A stretch of DNA of 64,000 nt from Crambe crambe (Eukaryota; Porifera; Demospongiae; Poecilosclerida; Crambeidae), in NCBI GenBank assembly GCA_963924555.1, contig OZ004597.1:6273904-6337903 (forward strand), given 5' to 3'. Below the pieces are notes generated by a model. It saw nothing but the letters and a program-made list of their open reading frames with translations, had not been told where the DNA came from and made no database searches. Positions 1 to 12,420 of the stretch are shown piece by piece (positions within the stretch are counted from its first letter, which is position 1; each line of letters begins with the position of its first letter). Both the position numbers and the translations under genes were made by a program.

Positions 1-1015
1 TGTTATAGCTAAAACAGTCAAGTATGAACCTCCCATTCAAACCTGGTGTCTATAAAAGAAAGGCTACTCTTCATTTTCTGAGGAAAGTATTCCCAGACGC
101 AGACAATGCTGTCACTGGCAATTTGGAGGAAACAAAATCAAATTTGAGGGCAATTCACTTATTTCTCTCACGTATCAATCTGTGATTTGAATACACCCCC
201 CAACTGTCCTAGTACAGAATCGTAGGCATCAGTAATGTTAGTCAAGCAGCCTCATCGCATGCGCCTATCACAAGAGACGGGGCCTACCTCAAAGTTGCCC
301 ACTACTTTATAAGGTTAAGGAACATGTACAGTGTGTCCGCTAGTAGTATATGATTTGTTAATACTGTTCCTACTTGGCATCTAAAGCAGGCATGGCAGTT
401 AAGCATGCACCTATCGCAAGAGATGGTGCCTACCCCAAAATTGCCCACTACTTTATAAGGTTCAGGAACACGCCACTTGTACCACTGGACAGCATTCCAC
501 ACACTAATTAATTATATCAATCCTCACCAGAAGGAGACATAAAAATAGCATCCATCATAGTAGCCGGTAGCACTCCAGTTCGAATCTTGCCTGCAAGGGG
601 GATAAACTTACTTGGCATCGAGATTAGGGTCAAAGGTCAGGCCCAAATTAGCATCTTCTAGCAGACTGTCACGAAATACTGTATGTGATCCCCCACCTGT
701 GCCACTAGTTTACAAGGTCCTGCAACAAACAACTTGGCATTACATTACACCACGTCTCATCTACAGTCCAAATGTAAAGCACAAATTGATAAAATAAAAA
801 ACTGAGAAACATCTCTCATTGGACAACCGACTTGCAATCCTCACAACTCACAATCATCCTTGCAATCTTGCAATCCTCTCCTAACTATGGGTTCCTGAAG
901 GAGAGCAACAATGTGGGTCAAGGGTCAGGTCCAAATTAATCTACGTCACGTCTAGCCTCTACGTCACGTCAAGCCATAATGATGTGATGTAATTATGACG
1001 CGTATCTACGGTTTA
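1..1015 (+). other. Non-coding flank of the kinase unit, no gene seen
   Basis: Contains two related stretches (about 240-310 and 400-480) sharing a phrase about a transition from 'cctatc' through 'gcccactactttataagg'. No coding signal is visible. The same sequence recurs at 29649-30660 and, inverted and more diverged, at about 23100-23850. Confidence 0.6.
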
Positions 1016-1019
1016 GAGG

Positions 1020-2160
1020 CCTTTGGTAGAGAAGCCTATTCGTCTGCCTGCTGCTGGACTTCGGCTCGTTGCTGTCAATCTTTGTTAGTTCTTCTGCAGT
1101 CTCGGCCTTCTTCCCGTTAACTGGTAAGTGTATTGGTAAGGTCTGTTCCTTGGGTGAACTACGAATAATGGCCTAAACTCGGTAGTTAAGCGAGAGCTAT
1201 GTTCTTCTTGACAATTACTTGCTACTCGCCTGCATTTCTATATCAAATTTTTCATTGCGCAGGCAGAGCTGTTGGCCTTCTTTTTATCTGGACTGTTTCC
1301 TCGTCCTGTTGTCAATCTCCTGAGCCGTAAGCACTCCCTCGACTGTAGCTAGATACGAGCTAAAAACCGCAACTAACAGGCAAAACCTGTCACAATTGCT
1401 AGATACTTATATATTTCATCGTGTGGTAGCTGTCACAGAGTCTCCCTCTCGCTTCTGCCTGCTGCTGGACTGTATCCTCTTCAGCTCGTTACTGTCAGTA
1501 TCTGTGTCTTCTGCTCTCGGCCTTCTTCCCGTTAACTGGTAAGTCTACTTGTAAAGTCTGTTCCTCGGGTGGTAGTCGAGCGAGAGCTATGACCAATGGC
1601 CTAAATTGTTACAATTAATTGCCAATAGTCTGCATTTATCTATCAAATTTTTTTTCACAGTTGGAGCTGTTTGCTGGCGTTCTTCTGCTCGAGAAAACAA
1701 TTGGTTTGCCTGCTGCGGTGACTGTTCCCTCTTTGGCTAGTTCCTGTCAGTCAGTCTCTATTTTGTCTGCTCTCACCCTTCTTCCCGTTCACTGGTAAGT
1801 CTACTTGTAAGTCTGTTCCTCGGGTGGTAGTCGAGCGAGAGCTATGACCGATGGCCTAAATTGTTACAATTACTTGCTAATCGCCTGCATTTCTCTATCA
1901 AATTTTTCACAGTCGGCTTGGGGCTCTCTGGCCTGCAGCTCTGTAGCTGGGCCTGTCTGCCTTGGCATTGTTTTTGGTGAGTATTGACAGATTGTTGACA
2001 GATAGTCTATGTGTTGCCTTTGTTATGGCTAGTGAGCACCATCAATACTGGCATTTGCTAGCTAAGCTTACTCTTTGATTGAAATATTTTATTGTGTAAT
2101 AGCTGTCGGTACTCTCTCCCGCTCCTGTTTGCCTGCTGCCCGCTGTGAGACTGTTCCTTC
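1020..2160 (+). repeat. Tandem leader array with splice-like signals upstream of kinase gene
   Basis: Three diverged copies of a module of roughly 250-400 bp. Each has a C/T-rich exon-like stretch ending in 'cttcttcccgttaactg' followed by a GTAAG donor (at about 1132, 1539, 1795), then 'cgagcgagagctatgacc', then a T-run and an AG acceptor (about 1262, 1661, 1911). A further GTGAGT lies at about 1977. The last acceptor before the kinase start is 'ttacttgcag' ending at 2568. I infer a set of small, probably untranslated, alternative 5' exons; joined reading frames soon hit stops. Related arrays lie at 30668-31830 and, inverted, at 20480-21120. Confidence 0.55.
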
Positions 2161-2570
2161 TTACCCGTAAATCCGTCAATTGTGGGAGGTGTCAACGGAG
2201 TGGTTGAATTACAGCCCTCGTACTACTAAGTAAGGTCAACTGAGGAATACTCTGCTCTACTTGACCTCTCACGCGGTTGTGGCCTTCTTGGGTGTTTCTC
2301 TGGCACCTTTCTAGCCGGTTGGCCTCCGTGTCCATTAGCTGTCCCCCAAAGTGTGAGAAAGAGCCCAAGCGGGAGAAAGGGGGAGGAGGCTTTCAGTGGT
2401 CATTGACCTCGAATGAGCTAATTGTGGGTGCAGTGTCCAAAGGAACGCTCTAATTAAAAGAGCTAACCAAAATGTGACCCAGTAAAAATGACCCACCCAC
2501 CCCCCTCCATATAGTTGAAAACTCGTTATGTATGTATTGTCTTGTTACTCCTCGATTATTACTTGCAGAA

Positions 2571-4018
2571 ATGGAAGACTTTCACAGTTTTCTGAGGAGT
2601 ATACCTAGTGGCCCTGAAGCGTGGACATCGTGGACAAAGTCCTCGTTTGCATCCGTCCGCCCGAAACCTAATGCCATGGACTCCTCAGTCTCACAGCGTA
2701 CTGCTGACACCCTGAATTTACTCAACATCTTCATGCCGTATAGCTACCCATGTGCATATCGCCTGTCAAACGTCATTGGCAGTGTCGACGACGGGCACGG
2801 GGACTCGTGTGAAGCATTGAAAACGTGGATAAAGAGAAAGGCCAGAATCCGTAACGACCTAGAGATACGAACTGGAAGAGGCCTGGGAGAACCTACATCT
2901 GACGATCCTCTTTGGATCTCATCGTTAAAGTATCCGGATGTGGCTTGGTACGAAAATGAAGTTTTTTTACAGTTTGAAGTAGTTTCCAACTACAACTTGG
3001 AAAAGACGATCAACAAGATGTGCCTGGGGCTAGTTGATCAGCTTCGTTCGTGGAAGAACCGTCTGTCCAGTGTTTATTCCGTTACGGGATTTGTATTTCC
3101 TGTCCATAAAAGCGACAAGACCGTCGAGGCGTGTGGACAATGTGTCCACAGGGTGGATTTGTGTTGGAACGACAGTAAATTTCTGTATACTGTTCATGTG
3201 ACCCCACTCGAATCGTCACAAGTTTGGGATAACGTTATCCGAGTAGCGGGTGATCAGAAGACACAGCTGAGCAACCTACCAGACACAAACAACCACTTTA
3301 CGTTGCCAATGACCGAACAATACATCAAGGACAATTTCGGCTTTAGGGCAATGCAGGTCAAGTCTGGTGAATCTGTGGTTATATTGGACGACGAACGTGC
3401 ATACAAACGCCCCCTTAACTCTAGAGCGAACTTCAGGTTGAATGATCTGAAAGAGATGCAGATATCATTTTCATCGTACAAGGCTTGTGCACTTCCATGC
3501 AGTTATGGATCCGGCTTCTATGCGTTTGAGAAGTACAACCGGCCATTGACCGTCAAGGAGATTAAACGCAATAAACACGCTTTCATAACGTCTGTGATCA
3601 AGTCCCTGAAAGTTCTGCACGACGAGGCTCGTATTGCCCACCTGGACATCAGAATCGAAAACATATGCTGGGACAACGATCAGCATGCCGTCTTTGTAGA
3701 CCTGGACCGAAGCGAACCCATTGACTGTCCGGCAGAGGAATGTTGTGTCGGTATGTACGGGAAATCTCTGATGTATCGACTTTCCAAAGCCGATTGGACA
3801 GTAGAAAATCTCGATTACTGCCAAATCGCTATAATGATCGGTAGGATCGAAGGGAACGTGGATCCTCACGTTGTTCCACCAAACCTGGCTCATCCATTCA
3901 TGAAAAAGTTGTACGTCGAAGGTAAGTCGACACTCTGTTTGGAATTATCGTTGACACTCCTTTACGTACAGGTAAATATGACGAAGATTTACACGAACAG
4001 TGGAAATCAGAAATATGA
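2571..4018 (+). CDS. REase-like plus protein-kinase-like protein (Crinkler-type architecture), copy 1
   Basis: Start chosen at the ATG (MEDFHSF) two bases after a 'ttacttgcag' acceptor; the frame is open further upstream but that part looks intronic. One 50-bp intron (3922-3971, GTAAGT...TACAG) gives a product of about 465 residues. Residues about 115-165 carry PD (122-123) then FEV (135-137) and a Q-L helix, resembling a PD-(D/E)XK nuclease core but without a clear catalytic Lys. Residues about 265-450 look like a kinase C-lobe: HLDIRIEN (357-364) replaces HRDxKxxN, and VDLD (376-379) stands where DFG is expected. A 37-bp tandem duplication after the intron means spliced and intron-retained forms end in nearly the same residues. 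Nuclease-kinase fusions are known among Crinkler-like proteins; assignment here is inference. No signal peptide seen. Near-identical relatives lie at 18495-19948 and 32239-33696. Confidence 0.72.
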
Positions 4019-4670
4019 CGAAGATTTACACGAACAGTGGAAATCAGAATGAGATGCCAGAGGTTCTTCTCCAATCACCAAAGTCATTAAGTAATCTTGT
4101 GTTTGTCGTTTTTTTGTGTTTTTTGTTGTTTTTTTTGTTCTGGAGATATTTTCCCTTATTTGAAAGTTTAATTCGAGACCGCAGAAGTCTCATAATGCTC
4201 TATTTGAATCTTTATTGTCACTAAGTTTAAGTCGATAACTGACTGAACTGCTTAAAAGGGAGGATCATCCATATTTCTATTAAAAAAAAAGATTACCACA
4301 TACTTGAGATATGTTCGGATACACGAGTTGACTCTAATGGAAGAAATTGAAACTTGTCAACTTTTGATGATAATTTTTTCCTGTACTAGTTTTACTTTGT
4401 GTTGTGCAAGTGCACTTCTTACACAGTGAGTGTGGTGGCAAAACAAGATCACTTGACTCTAAATTATGAGATCAGTGGTAAACTCTGACTGTAGGACGGT
4501 GTGCAGGTAGAAGAGAATTTCCGATTAATCTCTCAGAGAATAACCAAAATGAGGGTCCAAAGTCTTCAATTACTTCCTTTAGATGCCCATGCAGGTGCAT
4601 GTTGGGTGTTACGGCATCTGGACCAAAGAGCTCTAATTTTTTTTGGAAATGGACATCTTGGAGTTTCAGG
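4019..4670 (+). other. 3' flank of kinase gene, no gene seen
   Basis: T-rich stretch after the stop (about 4110-4150), then sequence shared with copy 2 (33700-34360). Contains an AATAAA-like signal only in the inverted relative ('caataaag' on the other strand). No independent ORF is supported. Confidence 0.45.
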
Positions 4671-5092
4671 GTCCGTAAGTAGTAACAGTTACCACCCTGT
4701 GCTTGTCCAGAACACTCTCCTAGGGTAGTAACAGTTACCACCTGCACCCTGGCCTTATGCTTGTCCAGAACACTTTCAGAAGCTGCAATCCGACCGATAT
4801 TCAGCGCGCGCGCTACTGGCAATATAATTATGAACTTTTCAGATCAGAATGCATTGAAGGAACTGTCTACTGATATTCAGCGCGCGCGCTACTGGCAACT
4901 CCGTAATATAATAGTTACCACCCTGTAGCTAGCTGTGCTCGTAATTGTCCAGAACACTTCAATGAATCATAATTATATTGCCAGGCGCGCGCGCTGAATA
5001 TCATAGTAGACTGCCGGATTGCAGCTTTAATAGAGGAGATTCATTGTGGATGATTATGAAAGTGTTCTGGACAATTACTACTTACGGAGTCA
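4671..5092. mobile_element. MITE-like inverted repeat element with nested GC-alternating motifs
   Basis: The left end ('ccgtaagtagtaa' through 'gtccagaacact', 4671-4712) is the reverse complement of the right end ('agtgttctggacaa' through 'cttacgga', 5058-5092). Between them the motif 'gatattcagcgcgcgcgct' recurs in both orientations (about 4795, 4872, 4985). There is no ORF of note, and the target-site duplication is not resolved. In copy 2 this element has been invaded by the block at about 34440-39370 and by the transposon at 39621. Confidence 0.5.
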
Positions 5093-5140
5093 GAAAATCA
5101 AGGAAAGCAAGATCTGGAACAAGTCACCATGGTCATCACT

Positions 5141-5425
5141 ATTTAATGTAAGGCCAGTGTTAATGATATTCATGTTTCTGGTCAACCGCCCGCATTGGAA
5201 AATTGGCACCGCTCCAGAAGCCATTATTGTATTATTTATACTGCTACTCTGCTGAGTAGCTGCAGCTTGTACTTGTGATGATTTTGTGGCTAGAAAATGG
5301 ACATTTTTGACATTGATAATAATGGTATAATGGATAATAACTACAGCCCGGCCTGCATGATTGTGAGAAAAAATCCTGACCAGAAACATGAATGTCATTA
5401 ACACTGGCCTAATGTTCATTTGTAG
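5141..5425. mobile_element. Second short inverted-repeat element (MITE-like)
   Basis: About 40 bp at 5148-5186 ('aggccagtgttaatgatatt' and following) is repeated in reverse complement at 5381-5420, with one or two mismatches. No coding capacity. Also present at about 41950-42225. Confidence 0.5.
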
Positions 5426-5429
5426 TCCA

Positions 5430-5800
5430 TGCTAGAGCCCATTAGACTCGTGGGGCCAGCCTCGTGTAAAAGCAGAGTCTGGGGACGTGCCTGTTCTTGA
5501 CCCGTTCTGCTGAAATGTGTATCAAAGTAGGCATGATCAGACTTGTCATTAGGCTTGAGACCTTATCGGGTTTAGGGGATCTCTTACGGTCGAGTGACGT
5601 GTTCACTGGAATGATGTTAATATAATTTGTAGTCCTGACGTTAGTCCGTTTATCACCTACCCACCCTCGATTTAGTGGGCAGCCTCGTTTTTTTGGTGAC
5701 CAGGTTGGAATTGACACTAGGGGCCGAATCCAAAAATCACAAAGAGCTAGAAACTCCAACAGTGTTTGTGGAAGCTGCTATATCGAGTATGAAAAGTATC
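5430..5800 (+). other. Non-coding stretch, no gene seen
   Basis: Single-copy within each duplication unit. No convincing ORF, splice pattern or repeat structure. Confidence 0.4.
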
Positions 5801-8800
5801 GTTCTACCTACCTAGGCCCAGAGAGACGGAAGCGCCAGGAGATCGGCCTCGAGAAAGCCTCTTCCAGGAAGATGGAGATAAATCCTACGTAAGTTGACCA
5901 GTTTGTTAAACGGCAGTCTAAATAGCTATAGCTGATGTTTCCATTTCTGATAGGCCAGTTTGCAGTTTGTTGATGAGGAAATGGAATTTTTAGCTCTAGC
6001 TATAGCTACGCACCATCTTACCTTTGTAGCTGAAGCAAACCCAACTCTCGTTCGGCCTTGCCGATTAGCCATCGGCAGAATCTAAACATTCGGCATGATC
6101 GCTTTTTCGACTTTATGATCCAAATCGGTCACGAAAATTATTTTCCTACCAATTCTATGTCAATCTGAGCCTAGATTCGCTTTTGACTGTTAAAACCCAA
6201 ATCGGTCGTAATGATTTTATGAAGCTAAATGTCGATTTCGACTGTTTCAAACCAAAATCGGTCGAGAGTTGGAATGACCTTGTAATGTGCTTGCAGATCA
6301 CCCAATCGGTGTGCTGCAAATAATTGTTTACATAAAGGGCAATGCTATTATATAGAAATCTTTTTATATTTCAAAGTAATTGTGTTATAGGTGGTATCAT
6401 ATATTTTTCGAAATTATCGATATCCACAAATTAAACATGTGATCAGAAAGTACACACAGAGAGCAATGTATTGATATCGAAATTATCTGTATAGACTTGA
6501 TAACAAAAACGTTATGAGTGAAAAGAGAATTTCTATATTATACAGGTACAACTCCTATATCATACAGGTACAAAACTTCGTTCAAGCCACCTTAGTGAAA
6601 CTTTCCGCCTATGAAGATGGAAGCGCCTGGAGAGCAGCCTCGAGTGGATAAAACCTCTTCGCAACCCCAACTGTAGGTTTATCTATTGCCAGTTTGGTCT
6701 AAATAGCGGCTTGTTTTGATCCAACCATAGGTACAGTGATATGCTTCCATAGCTGATGTTTCCATTTCTGATAGTCCTTCTGTAGGTACCAAATGGCAGT
6801 CTAAATGGTATTTCCATGGCTGATGTTTCAGTAGGTACATTGGCTATAGCCAGTTTGTTAATGGCTATAGCCAGATTGTTCAATGGTTATACCCTTTTTG
6901 TTGAATGGCAGTCTAAATTGTTGATTTCCCAGTTTATCAGTCTAAATAGTTGTGTTTCCATAGCCATTCAAACTGTAGGTACACTCATGTTTCCCCAACC
7001 TCAGTAAGAGTTAGCAAAAACCACCTTATATTTTTATTGTGTGTATTATTTCCATTCCTTCTAGCTGGATGGCCCTACCACACTACCACAATCGTCAACT
7101 CAATCTTCTGGCTGGATATGAATCTTCAAGCTTTCCTATCCGAATATCAATTGTGCAGACCCTCAGTTTCAATTCGCATCTCGTCTTTGAATGCAGTAGG
7201 CCCATGTGAGCTCCCTCGAAATAAGCTCCATTGTGATTCTGAAAATCTGTCTGAAGATCGTATCCCTGCTACATCAGGAGATGAGCCGCTAAATCTTCTT
7301 TCCGACCCAGAAGTTCATTGCTATAACCAGTTTGCTAAATGGCAGTCTAAATAGCTATAGCTGATGTTTCCATTCGTGATAGTCCAACCGTAAGGTAAGT
7401 TACACCGACTATAGCCATTTGTTAAAATGGCTATAGCCAGTTTGTTGATTCAAGTTTGACATTGATGGTCTTCCATTGGCTATAGCCAGTTGCTATGGCA
7501 GTCTAAATAGCTATAGCTTTAGCTGATGTTTCTATTTCTGATGGTTCTACCTACCATGCCAAATGGCAGTATATATAGCTATATCTGGTATTTCTTTGGC
7601 TGATGTTGAATGGTCCAACCGTAGGTTCGTGGCTATAGCTATACAGTCTAAATAGCTGTAGCTGTTATGTTTCAATAGCCATTCCAACTGTAGGTGCACT
7701 GATGTTTCCTGTCCTACCTTAGTAAGAGTTAGCAAAACCACCTTATTTTTTTGTTGTATATCTCCACTAGCCACTCCCAGCCCATTTTGGTCTGGAGCCA
7801 TTGACTCGGCTACCAAGTGAAAGTGCCAGGAGATCAGCCTCGAGAAAGCCTCTTCTAAAGGGCCTAGGAAGATGGAAGCACCATGAGATAAATCCTGATA
7901 CCCCTATGTAAGTTCATGGTTTGTTGAATGGCAGTCTAAATAGCATCTACTGAAGTGTGTGTATCAGCTATAATAGCTGATACACACACTTCAGTAGATG
8001 ATAGCAAACCCAACTCTTCTGATACATAATCAGCCTTGCCAATTAGCCATCAGCAGAAATCGGGTGCATTGCCTTCAGCTTCTTGTCCATTCACACATGG
8101 TGCCTAGATATTTAATTTACCAAGGCTATATGCAATTTTTTGCTGAATCCATATTGAACCTTCAGCTTCTTGTCCATTCACACGTGGTGCCTAGAAATAA
8201 TTATAGATGTGAAGCTAAATGACGAGCACGATGCATAGATGCACTTTTGACTGTTTCGGACCCAAATTGGTTATGGCTTTTACCGAGGCTTGAGAAATAA
8301 TGTCGGAATGACCTTGTAATGTGCTTGCAAATCACCAATAGGAGTTCTCTGTAATCTGGAAAATTGTCTCCCAAGTTGGTGGGACCTGGTCCCATCGGTT
8401 CCAAGTTGATGTTGAGACCTGGTCCCACTATTCAAAAGTTGTTGGAATCTAACTCCCTGCAAATGATTGGTTACCTTATTGAAACTCTTGTAGCAATCAC
8501 TTTAGTGGAGAGAGCTAACCTGACTCTTCTGGTATGTCTCAACTGTTACGTCAGTGAATTGCAAGTGGGTTGTCCAATGCTAAAAGACTTCAACTCTAGG
8601 GCTATGTGAGGTTCAGCTATTGTTATTTGGAAAATCTGATATAATTATCATAACCCTCCCATTTTGGTGGGTTAGTAATGAGCCATTGACTGCAAGAGCC
8701 AGTTTGTTAAAATGTCTATAACCAGTTTGTTGATTAAGATGGACACAAGGTTGGAAATGAAATTTTAGCTTTAGCTTACTATAGCTACACACACAGTGTA

Positions 8801-11800
8801 GCTGATCACACACTTCAGTAGATGATGATAGCAAACCCAACTCTTCTGATACGTAATCAGTCTTGCCAATTAGCTGTCAGCTGAATTCAGCTTCTTGTCC
8901 ATTCACGCATGATGCCTAGGTTATATACTTGCAATTTTTTGCAAGACGGATAACACTCAAAATAGAATCTAAACATTCGACATGATGCCTAGCCTCACTT
9001 TGACATCCACACTAATTTTTTTTTTCCTACCAATGCTATAGACTCTGTGTTTCCATAGCCATTCCAACTGTAAGTACACTGATGTTTCCAGTCTTAGCAA
9101 AAACCACCTTATAATTAATTTTTGTTGTGTGTATAGTCCTTCTAGCTGGATGACCCTATCACACTACCACAGATGTCCAGGGAGATGGAGATCAGCCTCG
9201 AATCGAGCAACCGAGTAGAAAGCCTCTACTTCAGGGCCCAGGAAGATGGAGATAAGCTCTTCCCGACCTGGCACCCGTACAGAAGTTCAGCAGTTTGTTA
9301 AATGGCATTCTAATATAGCTGATGTTTCCATTTGTGATAGTCCAACCGTAAGGTAAGTTACATTGGCTATAGCCATTTGTTAAAATGTCTATAGCCAGTT
9401 TGTTGATTCAGGTTTGGCTCGTGTTTCCATTGATTGTCCTCATTGGCTGTAGCTAGTGGATGTTTCTGATGGTCCTACCATACCGTAGATACCAAATGGG
9501 CAGTCTAAATAGCTCTATCTGGTATTTCCGTGGCTGATGTTGAATGGTCCAACCGTAGGTTCGTGGCTCTATAGCTGCCTTGGAAGATGGAAGCACCAGG
9601 AGAGCAGCCTCAAGTGGAGAAGACCTGTTCAAGACTCAAATTGTAAGTTTATCTATAGCCTGTTTGGTCTAAATAGTTATAATATCGTGGCTTGTTTCCA
9701 TTTTCGATGGTCCAACTGTAGGTACAGGTAGCTATAGCTGATATGTTTCCATAGCTGATGTTTCCATTTCTGATGGTCGGCTATAGCTAGATTGAAAAGT
9801 GGTTATGGCCATTTGTTGAAATTAATGTCAGTCTAAATATGCCACATAGCTCACGTTGATGGTCCAACTGTAGGTACGTCAACTATAGCCAGTTTGTTGA
9901 TGGATTGGTTATAGCCTTTTTGTTGAATGGCTATAGCTGATGTTTCCATTTAGCCATAGCCATTAGGTACACTCTACCATAGTTCTACCACAGCTTTCCT
10001 ATAAGATTGTCACCCTCGACTCTCACTGTTTCGGTCCAATTTGCATCTCGTCTTTGAATGCAGTAGGCCTATGTGAGCTCCCTCAAAATCAGCTCCATCA
10101 TGATTTGGAAAATCTATCTGAAGACGTAACCCCTTTTCATAGCCCACCACGAGATAAATCCTCTTTCCATGGCTATAGCCAGTGTGTTAAAATGGCAGTC
10201 TAAATAGCTATAGCCAATGTTTCCAATTGCCAGTTTGTTAAAATATCTTTATGCAGAAGGTGGACACAAGGTTGGAAATGAAATTTTTAACTCAATCTTA
10301 CCTTTGTAGCTGATTCGAGCTGATCACACACTTCAGTAGATGATGATAGCAAACCCAACTCTTCTGATACGTAATCAGCCTTGCCGATTAGCCATCAGCA
10401 GAAATTGGGTGCATTGCCTTCAGCTTCTTGTCCGTTCACACGTGGTGCCTAGATATTTAATTTACCAAGGCTATATATAGACTTGCAATTTTTTGCAAGA
10501 GGGTACATTGTGAATCCATATCGAACCTTCAGCTTCTTGTCCATTCACACGTGGTGCCCAGAAATTTACCAAGGCTATAGACTTGCAATTTAAACATTCG
10601 GCATGATGCCTGACCTCATCACTTTTTTGAACATTATAATCCAATTTGGTTCAAAAAATTGTTTTCCTACCAATGCTACACCAAATAAGCAGGCTGCCAT
10701 ATTATGGCTACTCCTTGCAGCAAGGATTGTATAAATAGTGATCCCTGAAATGAGGCAACCCCCGTATTCAGGAAGTCTCAATTTATACTTCATAAGGTGC
10801 TTTGCAAGTTGGTTGGCAGAGTTCGCGTCTCAACTGTCATGTCAGTGAATTGCAAGTTGGTTGTCCAATGCTAAAAGACTTTGACTCGGTCCAATTTGCA
10901 TCTTTTTTTTGAATGCTGTGAGGTTCTCTAGCTCCCAGCTATTGTTATTTGGAAAGCTGGCCGAAGACAATATAATTTTTCCTATATATCTATCTCTTTA
11001 GCTATTTGACTGGAAGAGCCAGGAGATCAGCCTTGAATCTAGAAAAGCCTCTTCTCGAGGAGATGGAGATCAAGCTAAATCCTCTTTCCAACCTGGTACC
11101 CCTATGTAGGTTCATTTCTGATAGTCCAACCGTTGGTGATTTATATTGGCAGTTTATTAAAATATCCGTAGCCAATTTGTTAATGTTATGCAACTGTACT
11201 GAAGGCGGAGAAAAGTTGCATTAGTCACACACAATCTTACCTTCGTAGCTGATATGAGTCGATCACAAACTTCAGTAGATGATGACAGAAAACCCCGATA
11301 CATGATCAGCCTTGCCGATTAGCAATTAGCACAAGTAGGGTGCATTGCATTCTTGTCCATTCACACGTGGTGCCTAGATAGAAATTTGCCAAGGCTATAA
11401 TATATAGACTTGCAATTTTTTACAAGCATGATGCCTAGCCTCACTTCTGACTGTTAAAATCCAAATTGGAAATTTCAAAAAAAAAATCAATTTTTTTACG
11501 AGACCAATAGCATTCTAATGTGAATCTAGATTCACTTTTCGACTGTTAAAACCCATTAATGATTTTTTGAAATTTACCAAGGCTATAGACTTGTGATTTT
11601 TTACGAGATCAATAGCACTCAAATATGAAGCTAAATGTCCAGCATGATGCCTAGATTCACTTTCGATCGTTGAAATCCGGATTGGGAAGTAATGTCAAGA
11701 GTTAATGCTTGCAAACCACCAATAAGAGTTCTTTGTAATCTGGGAAACTCGTCACAAAGGTGAGTGCATACATGGTTGAGCCTGGCACGAATGCTAGTTG

Positions 11801-12420
11801 GACTAAATTTCAGCACATCGTGTCGCCAACAAATTTTCTCACCGAGATGACTTATATGCCTCTACATTAGATAATATAACAGATGTTGTGGCACACAAAT
11901 CAGCATCGTTAAGGAACGGTGCATTAAGTTCGGTATTGGTTTTTTGCTCTCTGCACAAAAATGGAAGGGGAAGGAACCTCCACTTTTCACGTGGAGAGCC
12001 TGGGGATGAGGCTAGACAGTGCTTTGCAAGTTGGTTGGCAGATTTATATTACTGGCTTCTTAACATAAATATCGCTTGGACCTCAGGCCCTGAAATGAGG
12101 CATTCAGGTAGTCGCTTCATATATCCACCATGCATGAGGGTGGCAGCCCAGATTAGTTTACACCACCCAGGTTTTGTGACCACTCCCTGTTCTAGCAGAG
12201 CTCCTATTCGTATGCCTTCTAGCTTAGCCAGAGCTCATATTAATATAGTAAGTTTGATAAAGCTGCATGAATATACAGTTCCTGTTGAGTTTATGGTGTA
12301 GTTGCAGTGTGAGGGTATGCTAAAAGTTGTCTTGTTTACTGGGTCTTTGCTGGGTCAGCTAATCCAAAGATCCCGTACGTTATAGTTGTCGTATTGAGCT
12401 GGAATGTGTATTGCAGTGAA
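5800..12420 (+). repeat. Degenerate tandem repeat domain (B region), copy 1
   Basis: Built from shuffled, diverged modules. One is an exon-like block around 'ccaggagatcagcctcgag' (about 5830, 6620, 7825, 9180, 9590, 11010), often followed by GTAAGT or GTAGGT. A second is a T/A block around 'ggcagtctaaatagctatag' with 'gctgatgtttccatttctga'. A third is around 'cacacttcagtagatgat' with 'tcttgtccattcacacgtgg' (about 7985, 8808, 10320, 11260). Spacing is about 0.8-1.5 kb. No open gene survives. I infer an old amplified unit, perhaps from a gene with small exons; the origin is not recognised. Confidence 0.6.
7944..8000. repeat. Perfect 57-nt palindrome (28-bp arms, 1-nt centre)
   Basis: The sequence from 'catctactgaagtgtgtgta' to its exact reverse complement forms a 28-bp perfect stem. 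The right half belongs to the recurrent 'cacacttcagtagatgat' module, so the left half is an inverted copy joined to it. Preserved at 44751-44807. Confidence 0.9.

Noticed and set aside
2744-3893. Minus-strand ORFs opposite the kinase-like gene
   Set aside because: They mirror the real gene, recur only because the gene is duplicated, and have no independent features.
4000-4224. 74-codon ORF with a hydrophobic stretch after the kinase gene
   Set aside because: Its Phe/Leu run comes from a T-rich 3' flank that varies in length between copies (4110-4150 versus 33785-33815).
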